Below, piece by piece: positions 8,532 through 14,685 of a stretch of DNA of 20,981 bases. The notes beneath the pieces are model-generated. The model had not been told where the DNA came from, did no database searches, and worked only from the letters and a program-made list of their open reading frames with translations. The stretch covers positions 1 to 20,981 of IMG/VR virus record IMGVR_UViG_3300006844_000052. One strand, written 5' to 3'. This stretch comes from a virus. A program made the translations under genes and the position numbers. Each line of letters starts with the position of its first letter. The first letter of the stretch is position 1.

Positions 8532-9776
8532 ATGACTAAGACCAAATGGCACAACGCCTGGTCCAGGGCTCAGCTCCGGACCAAGCGCAGCACCATCGCA
8601 GTCATGGCCATGATCCTGGCTCTTGGCGGGTTCATGTTGGGCAGCAGTGCTCCGGCAACGGGTGCGGACACCGGGCTATCGCAGCTGGACCTCGCACGTA
8701 CTGAACTCGCTAATTGCCAAACCCTGTTGCGCGTCGCTACCAGTACTGCACAACGCAACCGGGCGAACAACTGCATCAAGGATCAGACGGCAATAATCAC
8801 AGCGCTGACGGCCACGCCTACGACCAGCCCTTCAACTAGCCCCTCGGCCAGCCCGTCAGTTACTCCTTCTGCTAGTCCATCTGCGAGCCCAAGCTCTGCA
8901 CCAAGCCCAACGCCAACACCCAGTCCAACCACAACTGGGCCACCGTCGCAGACCAACTGCTGGGCCCAGCTCACAGCCTGCGGTTACCCGGACCGGGCCA
9001 CTACCGGCCGACGCCTGACTGGCGGGTTCGCGTCCGTCACTAGTGGAGATCTGCACATCTTCACCGCAGGGACTGTCATCGACAACCGGATGCACACGGG
9101 TGCGATCTACGTCCACGCGGCGAACGTGGTGATCAAGAACTCGTTCATCACCTTGACCAGTGCGGCGCCATGGGGCATCAACACTGAGGCCGTTCCCGCC
9201 AGTGGGCCGACCATCATCCAGGACACGGATGTTGTGTGTAACGCCGGAGACGCTCATGGCGTCGGTGCCATCACCGGTCCCAATTTCCGGGCAACCCGCA
9301 TCTGGTCAGTCAACTGTGAGAACGCCTTGGAGATGGGCAACAACTCGCAGGTTGTGGACTCGTTCCTGCGAGGCTCAGAGAACGGTCCGGCCGATCCACA
9401 CGGTGACGGCATTCAGGCACAGTCCGGCAGCAACATCGTGATCCGCCACAACACGATGCTGCAGGGCAACCCGATGACATCAGCGATCATCACCAACCCG
9501 ACGCTGAACAGTCACTGGGTAGTGGAGAACAACATCTTCGGTGGTGGGGCGTTCACGTTCTACTGCCCAGAGGATCCGGCCCAAGGTGATTTCGTCGTCC
9601 GGAACAACCGATTCTATCCGTACCGGAATCTGGCCGGCGTGCTGCTCTATGTGGGCCTTGGTGATAACAACGCGCCACACTGGGGTCAGACCGATGCCTG
9701 CGTGGACTCGCGAATCACGTGGACCGGTAACTACGATGAATACCTGCGCACGGTTCCGGCCAGCGGTCTGAACTAG
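8532..9776 (+). CDS. Secreted right-handed beta-helix protein with Ser/Pro/Thr-rich linker
   Basis: 414 residues from ATG 8532; GTG 8514 would add six residues. A basic start (KTKW...RTKRS) and hydrophobic segment 21-38 followed by APATGA (40-45) form a Sec signal peptide. Residues 50-85 are helical with Cys62 and Cys81, 92-136 is a low-complexity SP/TP linker, and 141-414 has the short strands and N/G turns of a parallel beta-helix (VVIKNSFI, IVIRHNTM, WVVENNIF, FVVRNNRF), as in pectate-lyase-like proteins. No catalytic site is recognisable. A signal peptide is unusual for a phage virion protein, so this may be made by the infected cell and exported to act on or coat its surface. Confidence 0.8.
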   Translation: MTKTKWHNAWSRAQLRTKRSTIAVMAMILALGGFMLGSSAPATGADTGLSQLDLARTELANCQTLLRVATSTAQRNRANNCIKDQTAIITALTATPTTSPSTSPSASPSVTPSASPSASPSSAPSPTPTPSPTTTGPPSQTNCWAQLTACGYPDRATTGRRLTGGFASVTSGDLHIFTAGTVIDNRMHTGAIYVHAANVVIKNSFITLTSAAPWGINTEAVPASGPTIIQDTDVVCNAGDAHGVGAITGPNFRATRIWSVNCENALEMGNNSQVVDSFLRGSENGPADPHGDGIQAQSGSNIVIRHNTMLQGNPMTSAIITNPTLNSHWVVENNIFGGGAFTFYCPEDPAQGDFVVRNNRFYPYRNLAGVLLYVGLGDNNAPHWGQTDACVDSRITWTGNYDEYLRTVPASGLN

Positions 9777-9779
9777 CGC

Positions 9780-9808
9780 TTGACGCCCGTACATACGGGT
9801 GCTAGCTT
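9780..9808 (+). promoter_or_regulatory. Promoter with palindrome in its spacer
   Basis: TTGACG (9780-9785) and TAGCTT (9803-9808) are separated by exactly 17 bp. The spacer holds CCCGTACATACGGG (9786-9799), a perfect 6-bp inverted repeat, which would let a bound repressor block RNA polymerase. It lies four bases after the beta-helix stop codon. Confidence 0.7.
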
Positions 9809-9814
9809 CGAGGG

Positions 9815-10088
9815 GCCAGCCACTGGCGGGGGGCCGTGGTTAGCCCGGTGGGTGCGACGAGGGGGAAGAACGTTGCCGTCGCACCCACCGTCTAAACTGA
9901 AAATTGGACGTGCAGGTGGGTGTGGTGCCTGGGCAAATCCCAGGACGGCAACCTCTCAACCTTAGGCAACCCCCGTTTCCCTAAGAGTGATCTATGCCCA
10001 TGAAGTACCACCTGTACCTTATTTCCCCTCGGGTGGGGAAACAGACAGGCCCCAGTCATCCCTGCTGACGGCTGGGGCCTGTTCTTTG
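9815..10088 (+). ncRNA. Candidate structured non-coding RNA or long leader
   Basis: No convincing gene lies between 9777 and 10107. From the promoter at 9780 to the terminator at 10045-10088 the sequence forms consecutive hairpins: a perfect 13-bp stem (9846-9858 with 9878-9890), 9928-9933 with 9939-9944, 9961-9966 with 9980-9985, and 10022-10028 with 10035-10041. GTTGCC in the first loop (9872-9877) can also pair with GGCAAC at 9948-9953, a possible pseudoknot. It may be a stand-alone RNA or a leader that regulates the gene at 10108. Confidence 0.5.
10045..10088 (+). terminator. Rho-independent terminator or attenuator
   Basis: A perfect 11-bp GC-rich stem (10045-10055 with 10072-10082), 16-nt loop, then TCTTTG. 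It lies 20 bp before the GTG of the next gene, so it either ends the upstream RNA or attenuates that gene. Confidence 0.7.
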
Positions 10089-10107
10089 TCTGAAAGGGAC
10101 AACTCAA

Positions 10108-10326
10108 GTGACAACAAAACCGGATGCAGATGTTGCCGTGGTCGTCATCGACGGCGAAGAGACCCTGGCCTGCGTGGTCGTGAACAGGGCCCCAGAGAAC
10201 GCCAACGGTGTCGAAGTCAACACCTCGGTCAACGGACTGAGCAGGGGCGCCATGGCCTACATCTTCCGGGATCTGGCCGAGCAGTGGGAGCAGGACGCGG
10301 CCATCGACACCATCCATGGCAACTGA
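10108..10326 (+). CDS. Small hypothetical protein
   Basis: 72 residues from GTG 10108, with AAAGGGA 8 nt upstream. The sequence starts with two beta-strand-like stretches (VAVVVIDG, ACVVVN) and ends in an acidic helix (RDLAEQWEQDAA). No known domain. It overlaps the next gene by 11 bp, so the two are probably co-translated. Confidence 0.65.
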   Translation: MTTKPDADVAVVVIDGEETLACVVVNRAPENANGVEVNTSVNGLSRGAMAYIFRDLAEQWEQDAAIDTIHGN

Positions 10327-10657
10327 CTACGAGTGGTTACAGGGCCAGCTCGACAGGTACAGCTACCGGCCCCGCTGGTCCTGGCTGATCGTCCGTGGCG
10401 AAGATCCCTACCTCGGCCCCCTGGCTAACGTGTGGCAGGTACGTATTACGTTCTGGACCACAGACGCATACAACCCCGAGCGGGAAGTAGAGATCATCTC
10501 TGTTCAGGCGGTCCCTCCCTTCGTGGTCACAGAGCGAGACCCTGAGCTGTTCAAGCGCTGGTTTCAGACGGTGATCTTCGATGCGGAAATGCATGAGTCC
10601 AGGGAGTGGTTACGTCGTGACGGGCTCCTGGTGGATGACCCTCACAAGATCAAGTGA
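10316..10657 (+). CDS. Small hypothetical protein, co-translated with the upstream gene
   Basis: 113 residues, Trp/Arg-rich (YRPRWSWLIV, WQVRITFWTT) with a helical C-terminal half. No known domain. The ATG lies inside the upstream reading frame. Two in-frame TTA codons (first at 10337-10339) are notable because TTA is very rare in Streptomyces and this phage carries a tRNA for it. Confidence 0.65.
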   Translation: MATDYEWLQGQLDRYSYRPRWSWLIVRGEDPYLGPLANVWQVRITFWTTDAYNPEREVEIISVQAVPPFVVTERDPELFKRWFQTVIFDAEMHESREWLRRDGLLVDDPHKIK

Positions 10658-10664
10658 TTGGGAC

Positions 10665-10693
10665 TTGACAGTACCCGGACGTGGGGGTACGGT
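10665..10693 (+). promoter_or_regulatory. Promoter with the shared palindromic operator
   Basis: A consensus TTGACA (10665-10670) and TACGGT (10688-10693) are 17 bp apart. The spacer carries ACCCGGACGTGGGGGT (10673-10688), nearly the same 16-mer as at 7985-8000. It would drive the small gene at 10812 and possibly the tRNA array. Confidence 0.7.
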
Positions 10694-10811
10694 TGCTGAA
10701 GTCAGGCAAGCGCAAGCCACAATCAAATGACAGTTGCCAAGCCTGACGCCCACGGTCTAAGGTCAACACGATGAGCCCGCCCTGCGGCCCCGGAATCGGA
10801 AGGAGGACACA

Positions 10812-10955
10812 GTGATCAAGATCCAATCAACTGGTATCGCGCTACGACCGTTGCGCGATACTGCGACTGTGCCCACCTTCCGGTGCTGGTTCCTGGCGAC
10901 CGTGACAGGGCACGAGTCCAACTACAAGCAGGAAAGCGCCATGATGGACGGCTAA
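10812..10955 (+). CDS. Small ORF with strong ribosome site
   Basis: 47 residues from GTG 10812, preceded by GGAAGGAGGACACA, an unusually good ribosome-binding site with 6-7 nt spacing. It lies between a good promoter and a terminator, which supports real expression. The peptide (start MIKIQSTGIALRPL, one Cys) matches nothing I recognise. Confidence 0.55.
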   Translation: MIKIQSTGIALRPLRDTATVPTFRCWFLATVTGHESNYKQESAMMDG

Positions 10956-10974
10956 CAGCCTCAGCAGCAGAGCT

Positions 10975-11014
10975 GGAGCCGCCCCCGGAGACCCGGATCA
11001 GGGCGGTTTCTTCG
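10975..11014 (+). terminator. Terminator-like stem-loop before the tRNA array
   Basis: CCGCCC (10979-10984) pairs with GGGCGG (11001-11006); G-U and A-U pairs can extend it to about 10 bp. An inner CCGG/CCGG hairpin sits inside the loop, and TTTCTTCG follows. The first tRNA begins 16 bp downstream, so read-through would be needed for array transcription from 10665. Confidence 0.55.
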
Positions 11015-11029
11015 TAGGTACAACTTCAT

Positions 11030-11101
11030 GTGGGTGTGATGCAGCGGCAAGCATGGCTGTCTCCAAAGCAGCTTACGAGGGTTCGAGTCCTTCCACCCGC
11101 G
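11030..11101 (+). tRNA. tRNA-Trp (CCA)
   Basis: Full cloverleaf with acceptor GTGGGTG/CACCCGC, anticodon CCA at 11063-11065, and T loop TTCGAGT. No encoded 3' CCA. First tRNA of the array. Confidence 0.93.
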
Positions 11102-11162
11102 CTCAGGTTTCAGGGAACTGAGACCTAGTTAATTGTCAATTCCACAGTGGACAGCATGTGAA

Positions 11163-11194
11163 GGTCCTGGAAGCAGATAGCGGCTGCCAGGACC
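11163..11194 (+). other. Strong hairpin in the Trp-Pro tRNA spacer
   Basis: GGTCCTGG (11163-11170) pairs perfectly with CCAGGACC (11187-11194), with AGC/GCT pairing inside. It ends 4 bp before tRNA-Pro. The rest of the spacer (11102-11162) shows only short stems and no gene. Confidence 0.6.
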
Positions 11195-11198
11195 GAAT

Positions 11199-11273
11199 CG
11201 GGGTGTAGCCCAGCTTGGTCAGGGCGCCTGCTTTGGGAGCAGGAGACCGGGGGTTCGAATCCCTCCTCCCCGA
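11199..11273 (+). tRNA. tRNA-Pro (TGG)
   Basis: Acceptor CGGGGTG/CTCCCCG with a T-T mismatch at pair 6, anticodon TGG at 11234-11236 in stem CCTGC/GCAGG, T loop TTCGAAT. Confidence 0.92.
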
Positions 11274-11277
11274 CGAC

Positions 11278-11351
11278 CCGTCTCTGCTGAACTGCTTCGC
11301 GCCGTTGCTGACCATTGGTCCTCACCGGTTCCACCCAGTTCCCAGAGACGG
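11278..11351 (+). other. Long closed helix filling the Pro-Ala tRNA spacer
   Basis: CCGTCTCTG (11278-11286) pairs perfectly with 11343-11351, and GAACTG (11289-11294) continues the helix with CAGTTC (11336-11341), giving 15 bp with a small internal loop. A GACC-ATT-GGTC hairpin sits at the tip. No U-tract follows, so it is not an ordinary terminator. It could be a processing signal or a small RNA. Confidence 0.6.
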
Positions 11352-11356
11352 CTCTA

Positions 11357-11429
11357 GGGCCTATAGCTCAGTTGGTAGAGCATGCGTCTGGCAGGCGTAA
11401 GGTGCCCGGTTCGAGACCGGGTAGGTCCA
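11357..11429 (+). tRNA. tRNA-Ala (GGC)
   Basis: Acceptor GGGCCTA/TAGGTCC, D arm GCTC/GAGC, anticodon GGC at 11390-11392, T loop TTCGAGA, A73. Confidence 0.92.
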
Positions 11430-11438
11430 CTCAAATTT

Positions 11439-11511
11439 GCCACTGTAGCTGAGATGGTGTAGCGCCTGATTGAAGATCAGGAGTACGGCGGTTCGAGCCC
11501 GTCCGGTGGCA
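11439..11511 (+). tRNA. tRNA-Phe (GAA)
   Basis: Acceptor GCCACTG/CGGTGGC, anticodon GAA at 11472-11474 in stem CCTGA/TCAGG, T loop TTCGAGC. Confidence 0.93.
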
Positions 11512-11516
11512 CGCAT

Positions 11517-11589
11517 GGACCGTTGGAGTAATGGTCATCTCACCTGATTCTCAGTCAGGAGAATGTCGGTTCGATCCCGACACGGTCTA
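11517..11589 (+). tRNA. tRNA-Glu (CTC)
   Basis: Acceptor GGACCGT/ACGGTCT (terminal G-U), anticodon CTC at 11550-11552, T arm GTCGG/CCGAC. Confidence 0.9.
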
Positions 11590-11657
11590 CCATGGCAGTT
11601 CTCTCAGGCCATGTCCCTTGTGCACAAAAGCCACTGGTACCGGTGACAGAGAGATGA

Positions 11658-11679
11658 GCGAGCTGCTAAGGCAGCTCGC
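11658..11679 (+). other. Perfect 9-bp hairpin before tRNA-Gly
   Basis: GCGAGCTGC (11658-11666) pairs with GCAGCTCGC (11671-11679) across a TAAG loop, ending 5 bp before the tRNA. A weaker TCTCTC/GAGAGA pair (11600-11605 with 11649-11654) encloses the rest of the spacer. Confidence 0.6.
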
Positions 11680-11684
11680 AATAT

Positions 11685-11755
11685 GCCGGCGAAATGTAGT
11701 GGTTGCATCTCTGCCTTCCAAGCAGATCGGGCGGGTCCGATTCCCGTCGCCGGTT
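11685..11755 (+). tRNA. tRNA-Gly (TCC), atypical
   Basis: Acceptor GCCGGCG/CGCCGGT, anticodon TCC at 11717-11719 in stem TCTGC/GCAGA. Position 8 is A, not the near-universal U, and the T loop reads TCCGATT with C at position 55. It may be divergent or poorly functional. Confidence 0.8.
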
Positions 11756-11756
11756 C

Positions 11757-11966
11757 ATGAAACTTGATAAAGGTCCAGCTGAATATCTCCGGGCCCTAGC
11801 AAGTGGTGACCCAGAGAAGATTGCAGAGGCTATGGAGTTCCAGCGGGAAAGCTTCCGAGCCAGGTTCGGGTGTTACCCAGAGGAGCTGAAATGGGAATGC
11901 ACCTGTGAAAGTGCCAATCGTTGGCCATTCAAGGAATGTACTTGCCCTGGCTGGACGGATGATTAA
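11757..11966 (+). CDS. Small Cys-rich protein between tRNAs
   Basis: 69 residues from ATG 11757, one base after tRNA-Gly. Upstream in-frame starts would run through the tRNA and are rejected. It has an N-terminal helical half and a C-terminal pair of CxC motifs (ECTCES...KECTCPG) that may bind a metal. No clear ribosome site; the stop TAA touches the first base of the next tRNA. Confidence 0.6.
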   Translation: MKLDKGPAEYLRALASGDPEKIAEAMEFQRESFRARFGCYPEELKWECTCESANRWPFKECTCPGWTDD

Positions 11967-12039
11967 TGGCAGCTCGTCTAATTGGTAGGACGCTGGACTT
12001 TGACTCCGGTCGATGGAAGTTCGAATCTTCCGCTGCCAG
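11967..12039 (+). tRNA. tRNA-Gln (TTG)
   Basis: Acceptor TGGCAGC/GCTGCCA, anticodon TTG at 12000-12002, T arm GGAAG/CTTCC with loop TTCGAAT, G73. Directly abuts the preceding stop codon. Confidence 0.92.
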
Positions 12040-12043
12040 CTTG

Positions 12044-12117
12044 GCCGTACTGTGCTACGCGGTAAAGCAGCTGATCTCAAAAATCAGTGATGCAGGGTTC
12101 GACTCCCTGGTGCGGCA
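12044..12117 (+). tRNA. tRNA-Leu (CAA) with short variable loop
   Basis: Acceptor GCCGTAC/GTGCGGC, D arm TGCT/AGCA, anticodon CAA at 12078-12080 in stem CTGAT/ATCAG, T loop TTCGACT, A73. The variable loop is about 5 nt, although bacterial leucine tRNAs normally carry a long arm. Confidence 0.85.
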
Positions 12118-12118
12118 C

Positions 12119-12397
12119 GTGACAACACTCGACTGTTTCAAATGTGGCATTGTCCTGGAGCCTGCTTTTCGGGAGGATGCTGACAACCAGCCGTATGCCG
12201 GCACTACATTCATCTCCTACGGTCAGTACGGAAGTACAGTGTGGGATCCCCCAGTAAGTGAAGGCCACCGCAGGTTCCTGGAGATAAACATCTGTGACAG
12301 GTGTCTGGTCGCAGGCAAAGATGCAGTTCTCCATGTCGACAAGGTCCCACGGGCTCCTATTTACAACTACCAGCCCTGGAATCCAGAGGCTGAGTAG
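12119..12397 (+). CDS. Small zinc-ribbon-like protein
   Basis: 92 residues from GTG 12119, the first in-frame start after tRNA-Leu. Two CxxC pairs (CFKCG near the N terminus, CDRC in the middle) resemble a zinc ribbon; between them is an acidic/aromatic stretch and the C terminus is Pro/Trp-rich. No ribosome site is visible because the start lies two bases after a tRNA. Function unknown. Confidence 0.65.
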   Translation: MTTLDCFKCGIVLEPAFREDADNQPYAGTTFISYGQYGSTVWDPPVSEGHRRFLEINICDRCLVAGKDAVLHVDKVPRAPIYNYQPWNPEAE

Positions 12398-12402
12398 GCA
12401 AT

Positions 12403-12475
12403 GCCCTCAAAGCTCACCAGGTGGAGCGCGTCCATGGTAAGGACGAGGTTGTCGGTTCGAATCCGACTGGGGGCT
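12403..12475 (+). tRNA. tRNA-Thr (GGT)
   Basis: Acceptor GCCCTCA/TGGGGGC, D arm GCTC/GAGC, anticodon GGT at 12436-12438 in stem CGTCC/GGACG, T loop TTCGAAT. Position 8 is A. Confidence 0.9.
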
Positions 12476-12476
12476 C

Positions 12477-12569
12477 GTTAGCTGCTACTGACTCTGCCAG
12501 TACTGCCGGTGGTTCCAGCAAGCCAATAATCCTTGTGACGGCCCTGGGCGTCGCGTCCGGCCAGCTAAC
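12477..12569 (+). other. Closed helix in the Thr-Gly tRNA spacer
   Basis: GTTAGCTG (12477-12484) pairs perfectly with CAGCTAAC (12562-12569), enclosing 77 nt with further short stems. No gene or tRNA is readable inside. Confidence 0.5.
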
Positions 12570-12573
12570 CATT

Positions 12574-12647
12574 GGAGATGTAGCTCAGTTGGTCAGAGCG
12601 TCTGCTTGCCAAGTAGAAGGTCGCCGGTTCGAAGCCGGTCATCTCCT
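12574..12647 (+). tRNA. tRNA-Gly (GCC)
   Basis: Acceptor GGAGATG/CATCTCC, anticodon GCC at 12608-12610, T arm GCCGG/CCGGT with loop TTCGAAG. Confidence 0.93.
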
Positions 12648-12688
12648 CGCCCTGTCTGTAACGGAGCCCATGAAAGGGGGCTGACTCA

Positions 12689-13135
12689 ATGCAAGCAGTA
12701 CTCGTTCTGAACGCTGACCTTGGACCCTTGCATCGGGTCAGCCTCCGGCACGCTATCCGGATGCTCTGCCGCAACGTGGCTGAGGTCCATGAAGCGGAGC
12801 CCGACATACGGTTTGCACTTTTCGGGGGCATGCCCAAGGTCGTGCGCCTGGTGAAGTACATCGTCACCAAGTGGCGCTACACCGCAGGACCCGCCTGGTC
12901 TCGGCCGGGAGTTCTCAACCGGGACAACCGGCACTGTGGCTACTGCAACGGCAAGGCCACAACCGTTGACCACGTCACTCCCACCTCGCGTGGGGGCCGG
13001 AACACTTGGCAGAACACGGTTGCCTCGTGCGATCCGTGTAACCAGCACAAGGGAAACCGGACGCCAGCGGAAGCCGGCATGACTCTGAGGTCCAAGCCGG
13101 TAGCCCCAACGTGGGCGACGCTGGCAGCAAGGTAA
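12689..13135 (+). CDS. HNH endonuclease
   Basis: 148 residues. A classic HNH core lies at 75-125: RDNRHCGYC (Cys83, Cys86), the TTVDHVTPTSRGG strand-helix with Asp94-His95, Asn109, and CDPCNQHKGNRT (Cys114, Cys117, Asn118). The N-terminal 70 residues match the small domain that often precedes this type (VLNADLGPLHRVSLRHAI). AGGGGG lies 8 nt before ATG. Probably a mobile homing-type nuclease lodged in the tRNA array. Confidence 0.93.
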   Translation: MQAVLVLNADLGPLHRVSLRHAIRMLCRNVAEVHEAEPDIRFALFGGMPKVVRLVKYIVTKWRYTAGPAWSRPGVLNRDNRHCGYCNGKATTVDHVTPTSRGGRNTWQNTVASCDPCNQHKGNRTPAEAGMTLRSKPVAPTWATLAAR

Positions 13136-13157
13136 GACTCCTGGGGGAGGAGGTCTC

Positions 13158-13370
13158 GTGACTGAGACATGGGAAGAGCACTGCAACAGCTACTGCTCAC
13201 ACGGTGGTGTCTGCGAGTTGAGTCGTGGTCATGATGGCCTCCACGACTCCAGCTACTGCGAGTGGAGTGACGAAGAGGCCATCAGCCGGGAAGATGCCGA
13301 CGAGATTCTCAGTAGCAAGGGCCCCGAGGGGGCCATGCTCAAGACTCTCTGGGACATCTTTATCGACTAA
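13158..13370 (+). CDS. Small Cys/His-rich protein
   Basis: 70 residues from GTG 13158 with a strong GGAGGAGG ribosome site. The N-terminal half contains CNSYCSHGGVC, then GHDGLHDSSYCEW, a Cys/His spacing seen in many small actinophage proteins and likely metal-binding. The C-terminal half is acidic. Located 22 bp after the HNH gene, probably on the same message. Confidence 0.75.
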   Translation: MTETWEEHCNSYCSHGGVCELSRGHDGLHDSSYCEWSDEEAISREDADEILSSKGPEGAMLKTLWDIFID

Positions 13371-13385
13371 GATGCAAGACGCTGG

Positions 13386-13401
13386 TCCCCGTGTTCGGGG
13401 A
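13386..13401 (+). other. GC hairpin after the 13158 gene
   Basis: TCCCCG (13386-13391) pairs with CGGGGA (13396-13401). It lies 15 bp after the stop codon; lack of a T-run makes it a weak terminator. Two smaller hairpins (GAAGC/GCTTC, CCGC/GCGG) follow before tRNA-Gln. Confidence 0.4.
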
Positions 13402-13446
13402 TAATCCCATGGTAAAGAGAAGCACTGCTTCCGCCAGCGGACACAT

Positions 13447-13519
13447 CCCAGATTCGGCTAACTTGGTAGGCCACCCGGCTCTGGACCGGGCAATCGAGGT
13501 TCGAATCCTTGATCTGGGG
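13447..13519 (+). tRNA. tRNA-Gln (CTG)
   Basis: Acceptor CCCAGAT/ATCTGGG, anticodon CTG at 13481-13483 in stem CCCGG/CCGGG, T loop TTCGAAT, G73. Confidence 0.92.
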
Positions 13520-13520
13520 C

Positions 13521-13621
13521 GGTGGAGGACGCGCAAGCGGGTTGGCACAGGGTGCACCCATAGCCGCCAGCGAACTGGATAAACTGGGGATCGATCGGCC
13601 CCAGTAAGGGGATCCTCCGCT
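13521..13621 (+). other. Closed multi-stem RNA in the Gln-Leu tRNA spacer
   Basis: GGTGGAGGA (13521-13529) pairs with TCCTCCGCT (13613-13621) in nine pairs with two G-U. Inside are GGGT-GCAC/GTGC-ACCC and a perfect 7-bp stem ACTGGGG/CCCCAGT (13583-13589 with 13599-13605) with a 9-nt loop. The layout recalls the Y-like elements, but the Ro60-type boxes are not clear. Confidence 0.55.
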
Positions 13622-13625
13622 GTAT

Positions 13626-13699
13626 GTCCGAGTAGGCAAACTGGAAAAGCCGTCAGACTGAGAGTCTGGTGCTTGCGGGTTCGACTCCCGCCTTGGGCA
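13626..13699 (+). tRNA. tRNA-Leu (GAG) with short variable loop
   Basis: Acceptor GTCCGAG/CTTGGGC, anticodon GAG at 13660-13662 in stem TCAGA/TCTGG, T arm GCGGG/CCCGC with loop TTCGACT, A73. Variable loop of 5 nt (TGCTT), not the expected long arm. Confidence 0.87.
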
Positions 13700-13830
13700 C
13701 GTGAGGTGTTAACAGGGCAAGAAGGAGAGCAGGTGTCACAAGGAGCCCTGAAGGCTAGGTCATGATGGGGTCAAAAATACCTCGCTCCTTCGGTACTCCT
13801 ATGCCCCGAGTCTAGATCTGCACCTCCGTT
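13700..13830 (+). other. Non-coding spacer between tRNA-Leu and tRNA-Thr
   Basis: I see no convincing gene. CAGGGC pairs with GCCCTG in the first half, GGGG/CCCC and TACC/GGTA nest in the second, and GAGGTG near the start can pair with CACCTC near the end. Tiny reading frames of 10 and 17 codons are present but unsupported. Confidence 0.35.
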
Positions 13831-13904
13831 GCCAGTCAAGCACCGCAGGTAGGTGCGCCGGGCCTGTACCCCGGAGGCGGTCGGTTCGAGCCCGACGACT
13901 GGCT
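13831..13904 (+). tRNA. tRNA-Thr (TGT), C33
   Basis: Acceptor GCCAGTC/GACTGGC, D arm GCAC/GTGC, anticodon TGT at 13865-13867 in stem CCGGG/CCCGG. Position 33 is C in place of the near-universal U; position 8 is A. Confidence 0.85.
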
Positions 13905-13935
13905 CGCAATATAATCACTCACCGACGACCAGCAC

Positions 13936-14304
13936 GTGACGCTGGAACAGATGAAGATACCAATGAAGTACGGCTGGAGCCGTAGCAGAGGTTTCAGTCT
14001 TCGTGATGTCGAGAACAAGTGGTCCTATCACCTGACCCTTTGGCGCCAGCCCTGGCATCGATGGCTGATATTTAAGATCTACCACTGGTACGACATGCGT
14101 GTGTACAAGATGCCAGGATTCAAGGTCATTGAGAACTGGCTCCTGTACTGGAAAGGGCGTCGTTATCCGGGAGAGATCTGTCTTCCGTGGAGTGCTGAAC
14201 AGGACTGCCGCTGCTACTTCCTCTCAGAGAAGCAGCGAAAGGTACTGCTCAACCTGGAACTGACCAAGGAGCAATACGACGGCCTCAAGGGGCACGACGA
14301 ATAG
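13936..14304 (+). CDS. Aromatic-rich hypothetical protein between tRNA-Thr genes
   Basis: 122 residues from GTG 13936, or 117 from ATG 13951, which has a short GGAACAG upstream; the choice is open. Very rich in Trp and Tyr (WSYHLTLWRQPWHRW, YHWYD, WLLYWKGR), with CRCYF near the C terminus. No known domain. It uses ATA codons, matching the phage tRNA-Ile (TAT). Confidence 0.7.
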   Translation: MTLEQMKIPMKYGWSRSRGFSLRDVENKWSYHLTLWRQPWHRWLIFKIYHWYDMRVYKMPGFKVIENWLLYWKGRRYPGEICLPWSAEQDCRCYFLSEKQRKVLLNLELTKEQYDGLKGHDE

Positions 14305-14310
14305 CAACAG

Positions 14311-14384
14311 GCCCGCGTAGCACGGCAGGTACGTGCAGCCGCCTCGTAAGCGGAAGGTTCCCGGTTCAAGACCGGGCGTGGGCT
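14311..14384 (+). tRNA. tRNA-Thr (CGT)
   Basis: Acceptor GCCCGCG/CGTGGGC, D arm GCAC/GTGC, anticodon CGT at 14345-14347, T loop TTCAAGA. The first anticodon-stem pair is G-A. Confidence 0.9.
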
Positions 14385-14410
14385 CGGGTACTCCGTTTCG
14401 ACCACCGGAT

Positions 14411-14491
14411 ATGAACCGCAAGGAAATGCGGATGAAATCAGTGATGAGGCTGAGAGTTGCGTTCCGCCGTAGGTGGGAGGAGTACTTCTAG
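14411..14491 (+). CDS. Possible very small basic peptide
   Basis: 26 codons from ATG 14411 encoding an Arg/Lys-rich peptide (MNRKEMRMKS, RRRWEEYF). The last base of its stop is the first base of tRNA-Ala. No good ribosome site, so it could be chance, but real genes in this array also end flush against tRNAs. Confidence 0.25.
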   Translation: MNRKEMRMKSVMRLRVAFRRRWEEYF

Positions 14492-14559
14492 GGGGATGTG
14501 CTGGTGCACAGGCTTGACTTGCAATCAGGCCCCGATCGGTTCGATACCGATATTCTCCA
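14491..14559 (+). tRNA. tRNA-Ala (TGC) with shortened D region
   Basis: Acceptor GGGGGAT/ATTCTCC, anticodon TGC at 14520-14522 in stem CTTGA/TCAGG, T arm ATCGG/CCGAT. Only 15 nt separate acceptor and anticodon stems; GTGC-TGGT-GCAC forms a minimal D hairpin directly after the acceptor. Total length is 69 nt. Confidence 0.8.
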
Positions 14560-14560
14560 C

Positions 14561-14680
14561 GGGTGGTAAGGCCCCCGAAAGGGGTGTATGCGTCTCATCG
14601 AGTCCCTAGGTACCTAGTCTTCCTCTAGGTAGGATGCAGCAGTCGTGCAAGCTGGTGGCTTGCGTGATGTCTTACCGCCC
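14561..14680 (+). ncRNA. Candidate Y-RNA-like structured RNA A (inside the tRNA array)
   Basis: GGGTGGTAAG (14561-14570) pairs with CTTACCGCCC (14671-14680), ten pairs with one G-U. Just inside lies CCCCGAAAGG, similar to the TCCGAAGG box of the elements at 18713-19159. Further stems: TACCTAG/CTAGGTA (7 bp, 14611-14617 with 14625-14631) and GCAAGC/GCTTGC (14647-14652 with 14658-14663) with a GG-containing loop. Assignment to Y RNAs is tentative because the 3' box is not clear. Confidence 0.4.
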
Positions 14681-14685
14681 TCTTC

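Noticed and set aside
9892-10317. 141-codon minus-strand reading frame
   Set aside because: It is antisense to the hairpin-rich region and to the gene at 10108; low plausibility and no start signals.
11592-11657. 21-residue frame starting right after tRNA-Glu
   Set aside because: No ribosome site; the stretch pairs with itself (TCTCTC/GAGAGA) and precedes a strong hairpin, so it is more likely spacer RNA.
12686-13186. 166-codon minus-strand reading frame
   Set aside because: Complement of the clear HNH gene at 12689-13135.
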